NCBI GenBank assembly: GCA_900757185.1
Contig: CAAEMX010000048.1
Location: forward strand, 8,907-72,906
Direction: 5' to 3'
DNA length: 64,000 bases
Source of the DNA: an uncultured Collinsella sp.
GTDB lineage: Bacteria; Actinomycetota; Coriobacteriia; Coriobacteriales; Coriobacteriaceae
Shown: positions 57,919 to 64,000 of the stretch, one piece after another
Layout: the number at the start of each line of letters is the position of its first letter
How positions within the stretch are numbered: the first letter of the stretch is position 1
Translations under genes and position numbers: made by a program
Notes under the pieces: generated by a model
Databases searched by the model: none
The model's input: only the letters and a program-made list of their open reading frames with translations
What the model was told of the DNA's origin: nothing

Positions 57919-58803
57919 CTATTTCAGCTCATCGATATCGATATGTTCAATGCTCTTGAGCGGCTGGCCAAAGATAAAACTGCCCGCCACCGCAAACTCG
58001 GCAATGTTATCGGCCGTCGTTGCAAAACGATGCTGCGGCTCGGCTGCGTCGCCCGCCAGCTGCTCGCGGCGCGTGAGAATATCGGTCAGCTCGCGCGTGG
58101 TCTCCTCGGCGGAGCTCACCACGCGCACCACAGACCCCAGCGCATGGCGGATAGGTCCCACCAACAGCGGAAAATGCGTGCAGCCGAGCACCACGGTATC
58201 GATGCCGTGATCGCGTAGCGGTTCAACCGTGGTGCCGACCAGCGCGCGTACGGCAGGCGTATCGAAGATGTCCTCGTTCTCGAGCCACTGCTCTTGCAGA
58301 TGCGCGCCCGAGGCGAGCTCGTGCTCAACGACCTCGACAAAGCTCGAGGCAGGGCAGCCGTATACGTCGACGCCGGCATCCAGATCCTGAATGGCACGCG
58401 TATAAGCGCCTGAGCGAATGGTGAGGTTGGTGGCAAGCACGCCCACCCGGCGCGTACGGGTACTGTTGATTGCCGCGCGTGCTCCCGGTGCGATCACACC
58501 GATGACGGGAACGTCGAGCACCTGCTGGGCCAGACGCAAGGCCGCAGCGGTCGCCGTATTGCAGGCGATGACCATGATCTTGACGTCGTGCTTCGACAGC
58601 CAACGGCCCGCCTGCAGTGCAAACGAGCGCACCTCGTCCTCGGTGCGGGTGCCGTAGGGACAGCGCTTGGTGTCGCCAAAGTAGTAGACGGACTCGTGCG
58701 GCAGCGCCGTCGCGATGGCGCGCGCAACCGTCAGACCGCCCAGACCCGAGTCGAATACGCCAATGGGGCGCGTGTCTCCGGCCAGATTCTCGATATCGGA
58801 CAT
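57919..58803 (-). CDS. racE: Glutamate racemase
   Basis: A 294-residue cofactor-independent racemase that supplies D-glutamate for peptidoglycan. GVFDSGLGGLTVARAI, the first catalytic Cys in IACNTATAAAL and the second in VVLGCTHFPLL are intact. GTGAGG lies just before ATG 58803 with GAGAGA further up; the open frame to 58857 overlaps the upstream gene end and is less likely. Could equally be named murI. Confidence 0.93.
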   Translation of the reverse strand: MSDIENLAGDTRPIGVFDSGLGGLTVARAIATALPHESVYYFGDTKRCPYGTRTEDEVRSFALQAGRWLSKHDVKIMVIACNTATAAALRLAQQVLDVPVIGVIAPGARAAINSTRTRRVGVLATNLTIRSGAYTRAIQDLDAGVDVYGCPASSFVEVVEHELASGAHLQEQWLENEDIFDTPAVRALVGTTVEPLRDHGIDTVVLGCTHFPLLVGPIRHALGSVVRVVSSAEETTRELTDILTRREQLAGDAAEPQHRFATTADNIAEFAVAGSFIFGQPLKSIEHIDIDELK

Positions 58804-58856
58804 GACCTCACCAGATTCTCTCTCGAAAAGATATGGCTCAGCGCGATAGAACCGCA

Positions 58857-59768
58857 CTACGAACGGGCCGCGACCAGCAGCTCTGCCGTTGCCGCCCAGC
58901 CGTCGACAATCTTACCGCGCGTGATGTAGGCGTTATCGCGGGTATCCAGGAACTCGGGCGCGCCGGCGCTGGTCAGGCCATTCTCGACCAAACAGAACGT
59001 GCCCACGTGATCGGCCATGAAGAAGTCGGACTCGGAATCGCCGAGCGCCAGCGTCTCCTCGCGCTCGATACCCAGGTGCTCGCAGAAACGTGCGATGGCA
59101 ACGCCCTTGTTGAGGCCGGCGGGATTGATGTTAAACGCGCGGCCATCCTCGACGCGTTCGAGCTCGAGCGTCGTCGGCTTGGACAGATGCGTCAGGTGAC
59201 CGTTGCAGGCCCAGACCAGGCCGCAGCCGGCCTCGTCAAGAATGGCCTGGACCTCGTCGTCGGGCACATCGCCGCGCATGCCGACGGTAACCTCGCGGTA
59301 CTTGTAGCCAGTCGACATGTCGTTGTGGTACTCGATCTTATGCGGCCAGCGAGCGAGAATCTTCTCGCACACGCCGGTCTGCTCGATCACCTGATGCGGC
59401 GTGAGGCCGCAGGCGGGGTCGTAGGGCATATCGCCGGTCAGATACTCCCAACCGTTGGCCTTGAGATCGTACATGACCAGGCCGCCCATCTCGCCGATGT
59501 AGGAGTTGAGGCCGAGCACGCGCGCATCCTCGTGGATCATGGTGCGGTTGCGGCCCGAGGTGGGGACCACCTGGATGCCGGCGCGGGCAAGTGCCACGAC
59601 AGCCTCGACGAGCTTGGTCGAGGGGTTGCCGTCGTTGTCGCGCAGCACGCACGAGCCGGGCGCGAGCATGGTGGCGTCCAGGTCGGTAAAGACGTACTTA
59701 ACCTTGGCAAGACGCTCGCGCATCTCGCCCGAAAGCTCAGCGACGGTCGGCAGGGTATTGTGGGACAT
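58857..59768 (-). CDS. HAD-superfamily hydrolase (Cof/mannosyl-3-phosphoglycerate-phosphatase-like)
   Basis: A 303-residue phosphatase. VFTDLDATML supplies the nucleophile-type DxD near residue 29, VPTSGRNR motif II, NKGVAIARF motif III and ALGDSESDFFMADHVGT motif IV; the intervening cap (about 85-210) is of the C2 type. This group includes sugar- and glycerate-phosphate phosphatases; the substrate is not predictable. GGAG is 5 nt from ATG 59768. It lies between murE and racE on the same strand. Confidence 0.85.
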   Translation of the reverse strand: MSHNTLPTVAELSGEMRERLAKVKYVFTDLDATMLAPGSCVLRDNDGNPSTKLVEAVVALARAGIQVVPTSGRNRTMIHEDARVLGLNSYIGEMGGLVMYDLKANGWEYLTGDMPYDPACGLTPHQVIEQTGVCEKILARWPHKIEYHNDMSTGYKYREVTVGMRGDVPDDEVQAILDEAGCGLVWACNGHLTHLSKPTTLELERVEDGRAFNINPAGLNKGVAIARFCEHLGIEREETLALGDSESDFFMADHVGTFCLVENGLTSAGAPEFLDTRDNAYITRGKIVDGWAATAELLVAARS

Positions 59769-59879
59769 GGTCACTCCATTACGTAGAAGGGGCTTCTGGT
59801 CTTAGGCGGCGCGCCTCGCTTGAGGGGAAACGCGCTTGCAACGGCAGTACGCTCAGGACGCCGCCCTCATCGCAGTTCA

Positions 59880-61442
59880 TTAGTCAAACTGGGTAACATC
59901 GATTAAACGATTGGCAAGCGAAAGATCGCTCTCGATGGGTACGAACTCATCACCCACGTGCATGAGCTCCTCGTCGCCCTTTGCCAACAGCAAGACGATG
60001 GTGGGCGCATCGGGGCTGACGTATTCCTCGCGCGCCGCCTTGAATGCCGCGTGCACAGCAGCCTCGCGATCGAGGATGATCTTGTTCGGGGTATCGTCGG
60101 AAACATGCTCGGCAAGCTCGCGACAGACCTTCATCGGGTCCTCGTGAGCCGGATCCTCGTTGGTAAAGATCAGCAGATCAGAATATGGTGCGGCCTCGCG
60201 CGGAAGCTGCTCACGGCGCTCCTGCGCCTTGCCTCCAGCGGCACCAAACAGCGCAATGACCGGGCTGGCGGGAAACGCGCGCTTGACCGACGAAAAGAGC
60301 GAGCGGAACGAGAGTTGGTTGTGAGCGTAGTCAACAACGCAAATCACGCGGCCGTCCTTCGACTCCACGACCTCCATGCGGCCCGGCACACGCAGCTTGG
60401 AGAGGCCCTTCTTGATGGCACCGATACCGATGCCGATCTCGCGCGCGGCGGCGATAGCGACCAGCGCGTTCTCCACGTTAAAGTCTCCCGCGATACCCAG
60501 CAGGAGCTTCTCCCCCGCCTCGGACTCGTCGGCACACAGGCCATGCAAGTTGAACTCGATGCTAAAGCCGACCATGCGGACGTCGCTTGCCCACAGGCTC
60601 GCCTCAGGATGCTCGACGCCAACGGTCACCAAGCGCTCGGCCGTCAACGCGGCCTCCAGCACGCGTTCGACTTCATCGGTGCCCAGATTCACCACGGCGG
60701 TCTTAGCCTGATCAAAGATCCTGAGCTTGCTCTCAAAATAATCCTCGAAGGTCGGGTGCTCGATCGGTGAGATGTGGTCACGCCCGATGTTGAGGAAGCA
60801 CGCCACGTCAAACGGCAGATTCTCGACGCGCTGGTACTTGAGCGCCTGGCTCGAGACCTCCATGACCATGGACTGGCGACCAGACGCGCGGCAGTTGGCG
60901 ATATGGCGCCAGACCTCGGGGGCCTCGGGCGTGGTGTTGGTGCTCTCATAGCACTCGATACCATCGTCGGTACTCACCGAGCCGATCATGCCGCAGGACT
61001 CGCCCGCCGCCTTGATGATGGACTGGAGCATAAAAGCGGCCGTGGTCTTTCCCTTGGTACCGGTGATGCCCACGATCTTAACGTCATGGTCGGGACGGTC
61101 GTAGACCTCCGGCGGCAGCAGGGCCATAGCCGTGCGCACGCTGGCCACGACCAGCATCGCAGCACCACTCTCCTGCGCCAGCGGTTCCAGAGACTCGACC
61201 AGCGACTCCTCGCACACAAATGCGACGGCGCCCGCATCGAGCGCCATACTCAAAAACGCGGGCTTAAAGGCAGCGCCCTTGCAAAAGAACACGTCACCCG
61301 CCGAAACCGCGCGCGAATCAAACGAACAGCCGGTCACGGCACGCTCGTCAACCTGCTCCGAAGCACGCAGCTCGCCGCACACATTGAGCAGCTTGGCAAG
61401 CGTATCGACCGTGGTCACGGTCGCGGAATCCGAATGGTGCAT
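59880..61442 (-). CDS. murE: UDP-N-acetylmuramyl-tripeptide synthetase
   Basis: A 520-residue Mur ligase that adds the third amino acid to the peptidoglycan precursor. SFDSRAVSAGDVFFC is the UDP-binding start, GTKGKTT (128-134) the ATP loop, NTTPEAPE and MEVSSQAL the central motifs. The stretch that chooses the amino acid reads NEDPAHEDP (428-436) instead of the DNPR of diaminopimelate-adding enzymes, which suggests L-lysine or another diamine. AAAGGTGAAAG precedes the ATG. Confidence 0.9.
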   Translation of the reverse strand: MHHSDSATVTTVDTLAKLLNVCGELRASEQVDERAVTGCSFDSRAVSAGDVFFCKGAAFKPAFLSMALDAGAVAFVCEESLVESLEPLAQESGAAMLVVASVRTAMALLPPEVYDRPDHDVKIVGITGTKGKTTAAFMLQSIIKAAGESCGMIGSVSTDDGIECYESTNTTPEAPEVWRHIANCRASGRQSMVMEVSSQALKYQRVENLPFDVACFLNIGRDHISPIEHPTFEDYFESKLRIFDQAKTAVVNLGTDEVERVLEAALTAERLVTVGVEHPEASLWASDVRMVGFSIEFNLHGLCADESEAGEKLLLGIAGDFNVENALVAIAAAREIGIGIGAIKKGLSKLRVPGRMEVVESKDGRVICVVDYAHNQLSFRSLFSSVKRAFPASPVIALFGAAGGKAQERREQLPREAAPYSDLLIFTNEDPAHEDPMKVCRELAEHVSDDTPNKIILDREAAVHAAFKAAREEYVSPDAPTIVLLLAKGDEELMHVGDEFVPIESDLSLANRLIDVTQFD

Positions 61443-61504
61443 CTTTCACCTTTCTCAGCCATTTGGCAGGGACGGTTTTCATAGTAACTGAAACGTGCTC
61501 GCGC

Positions 61505-61528
61505 AAAAACGGCTCCCGGAGGAGCCGT
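61505..61528 (-). terminator. Rho-independent terminator of asnB
   Basis: Minus-strand stem ACGGCTCC / GGAGCCGT followed by TTTTTGCG. Confidence 0.9.
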
Positions 61529-61554
61529 TACGCGCAGGCATTCGTAAGCCGAGA

Positions 61555-63435
61555 CTAGGCAGCCTGAACAGAAGGCTGGCCCTCGTCGATAAAGAAGCGC
61601 TTGTACCACACCAGGAACACGAGCGGTGTATAGATCTTGCGCTGGAAATCGCCCTTGCCCGCAAAGTGCAGATCGAGCAGGTGCATGAGCTCGTCGGTAT
61701 CGAAGAACTCGCTTGCCCACGGCGCGGTGAAGTACTCTTTGACATAGTCGTACCACTTTTGCTCGCGCAGCCAGTAGACAATCGGCACCGGAAAGCCCAC
61801 CTTGGGACGAGTGGCCCACTCATCGGGCAGCGACTTGTTGGCAGCGTGGCGGAGTACCTGTTTGTTGCCGTTCTCGTTGATGCGGTAGCGGTCGGGAATG
61901 TGCTCGGCGAACTCCATGACCTTGCGATCCAGGAAGGGCACGCGCAGCTCCAGCGAGTGCGCCATGCACATCTTGTCGGCCTTGAGCAGAATGTCGCCCG
62001 GGAGCCACATGTTCATGTCCAGGTACTGCTTCTTGACCAGCTCGGGTTGGCCCTTCACGCGCGCGTAGATGGGTGCAGCGAGCTCGAAGGCGCCGTCGCC
62101 GGTGTTGTACGCGGGCTTGAGTACGCCGTCGACCTCGCGCTCAGGCCATACCAAAGCCTGGCCCAGGAACGACTTCTCGGGAATCTCGGCACCCTTGACC
62201 AGGAAGTTATGGCCCTTGAAGTACGGCATATGCAGCGCCAGGTTACCGAGCGCGCGACGAATGGGCAACGGCACCATCTTTTTGTACTTGCGCACCGGAA
62301 CCGTGTCCTCGTAGTAGGCGTAGCCGCCAAAGAGTTCGTCGGCGCCTTCGCCCGAAAGCACGACGGTGACGTCCTTGCGGGCCATCTCAGCTAGGAACCA
62401 TAGCGGCACAGACGACAGGTTGGACTGCGGCTCGTCCATGTGATACTGAATGTCCTCGAGTGCGCCAAAGAACTCGTCGGCGGTGATCATCTTGCGGACA
62501 TTCTCGACGCCGAGCTTATCGGAAAGCTCCTTGGCGTAGTTGGTCTCGTTGAAGTTCTTGTAGTCGAAGCCCACCGAGAAGGTCTTGTCGGGCATGAGGC
62601 AAGCGGCGATGTAGCTGGAGTCGACGCCACCGGAGAGGAACGATGCGACCTTGACGTCGGCGATGCGATGGGCCTCGACGCTCTCGTGCACGACCTCGTC
62701 TAGCTCGTCGACGTACTCCTCGAACGGCTTCTCGACGGCAGAGTAATCACAATCCCAGTAGCGCTCGATGTTCATCTTGCCGGTCGGGATGTCTACGGTG
62801 AAGTAATGCGCCGGCGGCAGTTTGTAGACACCCTCGAAGAAGGTCTCCTCGGTTGCCGAATACTGCAGCGTCATGTACGGACGCAGGGCCTTTTTGTTGA
62901 CCGCCTTGTGGAAGTGCGGGTAGTCCAGGAAGCTCTTGATCTCGGATCCAAAGAGCACACCCGGCGCACCGTCGCCCGCATCGGCCATGGGATAGTAGTA
63001 GAGCGGCTTGATGCCAAAGATATCGCGGGCGCCAAAGAGCTTGTTCTTCTTCTTGTCCCAGATGACGAAGGCGTACATACCGCGCAAGCGATCGAGTACG
63101 GCCTCGCCCCACTCTTCGTAGCCATGCAGGAGGCTCTCGGTGTCGGCGCCGCAGTGGAACTTATAGCCCTTGGCCTCGAGCTCGAAACGGAGTTCTTGGA
63201 AGTTGTAGATCTCGCCGTTGAAGACAATGACGACGCTACCGTCCTCGTTGGCCATGGGCTGAGCGCCAGCCTCGGTCAGGTCGAGGATCGACAGGCGGCG
63301 GAAGCCCAGGGCAACGCGGCCGTCGATAAACTGACCGCCCATGTCGGGACCGCGATGGACGATGCGGTCCATCATCTTGGTGAGCACCTCGGATTGGTTA
63401 TCCGTCCCACCGACAAAACCGACAAAACCGCACAT
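61555..63435 (-). CDS. asnB: Asparagine synthetase (glutamine-hydrolysing)
   Basis: A 626-residue enzyme: an N-terminal glutaminase with nucleophile Cys2 (MCGFVGFVGG), RGPDMGG, FNGEIYNF and GMYAFVIWD, and a C-terminal synthetase with the pyrophosphate loop SFLSGGVDSSY and LSGEGADELFGGY. It makes asparagine from aspartate, ATP and glutamine. GAGGGG lies 7 nt before the ATG. It is separated from murE by a terminator. Confidence 0.95.
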   Translation of the reverse strand: MCGFVGFVGGTDNQSEVLTKMMDRIVHRGPDMGGQFIDGRVALGFRRLSILDLTEAGAQPMANEDGSVVIVFNGEIYNFQELRFELEAKGYKFHCGADTESLLHGYEEWGEAVLDRLRGMYAFVIWDKKKNKLFGARDIFGIKPLYYYPMADAGDGAPGVLFGSEIKSFLDYPHFHKAVNKKALRPYMTLQYSATEETFFEGVYKLPPAHYFTVDIPTGKMNIERYWDCDYSAVEKPFEEYVDELDEVVHESVEAHRIADVKVASFLSGGVDSSYIAACLMPDKTFSVGFDYKNFNETNYAKELSDKLGVENVRKMITADEFFGALEDIQYHMDEPQSNLSSVPLWFLAEMARKDVTVVLSGEGADELFGGYAYYEDTVPVRKYKKMVPLPIRRALGNLALHMPYFKGHNFLVKGAEIPEKSFLGQALVWPEREVDGVLKPAYNTGDGAFELAAPIYARVKGQPELVKKQYLDMNMWLPGDILLKADKMCMAHSLELRVPFLDRKVMEFAEHIPDRYRINENGNKQVLRHAANKSLPDEWATRPKVGFPVPIVYWLREQKWYDYVKEYFTAPWASEFFDTDELMHLLDLHFAGKGDFQRKIYTPLVFLVWYKRFFIDEGQPSVQAA

Positions 63436-63622
63436 ATACTATCCCCTCTGCTGTTGCTGGGTATCAAATCGAATCAGTAGCTTTTGAGTATACCCGAGGG
63501 TGTAAAGAGGGACGGAATGTTCAGGTAATCTCAACTGAATCAGCTCCGCGCCGACACGCACCGGTTACCTTTAATGGATATGAGGTGAATGGGGCGATTG
63601 TTTTGCTATACTCTCTCCGCAC

Positions 63623-63698
63623 GGGCGATTGGCGCAACGGTTAGCGCAGGTGCTTTACACGCACAAGGCTGGGGGTTCGAATCCCTCATCGCCCACCA
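63623..63698 (+). tRNA. tRNA-Val (TAC)
   Basis: Acceptor GGGCGAT / ATCGCCC, D-loop GCGCAACGGTTAGCGC, anticodon stem GTGC / GCAC region with loop TTTACAC, T-arm GGGGGTTCGAATCCCTC, encoded CCA. A TATACT box lies 11-16 nt upstream (63607-63612). Confidence 0.95.
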
Positions 63699-64000
63699 CT
63701 GAATTGTTAGGCCTCCAGCGATGGAGGCCTTTCTTTTTGCGCCCATCGCAGAGGGATTCGAACCCGCAAGGGTGCGGAGCTGAGGAAACGCGAAGCGTTT
63801 TCCAGCGCAGCACGCGAGGAGCGGAGCGACGAAGCGGGGCGCGGGCGGCGAAGTCGCATGCGACATCCCTCATCGCCCACCACCGAATTGGAAACGGTCC
63901 TCGAAAGGGGACCGTTTTTGTATGGGCCCATCGCAGAGGGATTCGAACCCGCAAGGGTGCGGAGCTGAGGAAACGCGAAGCGTTTTCCAGCGCAGCACGC
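63681..64000 (+). repeat. Tandem ~185-bp repeats built on the tRNA-Val 3' end
   Basis: The 26 bases 63681-63706 (end of tRNA-Val plus CTGAATTG) recur at 63865-63890 with one change. After each copy comes a different terminator hairpin (63710-63740; 63890-63922, GGTCC/GGACC then TTTTT), then an identical block starting GCCCATCGCAGAGGGATTCG at 63741 and at 63926. The second block matches to the last base, so the array continues beyond the window. The block contains TTCGAACCC, an inverted copy of a tRNA T-arm. The short proteins predicted across it are by-products. Confidence 0.85.
63710..63740 (+). terminator. Rho-independent terminator of tRNA-Val
   Basis: Stem GGCCTCC / GGAGGCC followed by TTTCTTTTT. 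Confidence 0.9.

Noticed and set aside
63606..63954. Small proteins with strings such as VVGDEGFEPP
   Set aside because: These are well-known false translations of tRNA genes and tRNA-like repeats.

Overview
This window is about 64 kb of a high-GC (roughly 60%) bacterial chromosome. Gene content and protein style point to a Coriobacteriia gut anaerobe, most likely Collinsella or a close relative. That assignment is an inference from recognised proteins, not from a database search. Most genes are on the minus strand. The window is mainly core housekeeping and keeps large pieces of a gene order known from Bacillus: veg-ispE, racE-rph-rdgB, greA-lysS, clpC, disA-ispD-ispF-cysS-rlmB-yacP, and tuf-rpmG-secE-nusG-rplK-rplA.

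Layout. 1-3.7 kb: 5' end of rpoB, galU, rplL and rplJ, with an L10 leader RNA. 4-15.7 kb: aminotransferase, a DNA glycosylase, GH13 amylase, MFS exporter, a FeoA-FeoB fusion, an esterase, PTS EIIA-Glc and asnS. 15.8-23.4 kb: a WYL-type regulator, a three-gene ABC importer, a 5'-nucleotidase-like surface protein broken by an in-frame TGA, and a complete IS3-family element. 23.4-30.6 kb: mscS, a coupled pair (cytoplasmic BMP-domain protein with a ParB-like N-terminus plus a metallophosphoesterase), an ECF sigma/anti-sigma pair, and a decayed leucine operon (leuA-leuB remnants) that still has an intact Leu-codon leader peptide and attenuator. 30.8-36 kb: rplA, rplK, nusG, secE, tRNA-Trp, rpmG, tuf and four more tRNAs. 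36-49 kb: yacP, rlmB, cysS, ispF, ispD, disA, mntP with a manganese (yybP-ykoY) riboswitch, a hipBA toxin-antitoxin pair, pepD and clpC. 49-63.5 kb: a ThrE-like exporter, lysS fused to a tRNA-binding domain, greA, tatA, tRNA-Pro, ispE, veg, dtd, rdgB, rph, racE, a HAD phosphatase, murE and asnB. The window ends with tRNA-Val and a tandem duplication of its 3' end.

The least explained signal is non-coding. At least four families of palindromic repeats sit between genes, several in tandem arrays with periods of about 62 or 80 bp. One family keeps a fixed GGGACAG-type core inside stems of changing sequence and often begins right at a stop codon, where it probably works as a terminator. Other points worth attention are the split of the rplKA and rplJL-rpoB blocks by about 27 kb, the leucine operon ghost, the LysRS fusion and the BMP/phosphoesterase pair.

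Start codons were chosen by ribosome-binding-site spacing, so several genes are shorter than their longest open frames. Seven tRNA genes were read by eye (Trp, Met, Thr-GGT, Tyr, Thr-TGT, Pro-CGG, Val-TAC). No rRNA operon or CRISPR array was seen.
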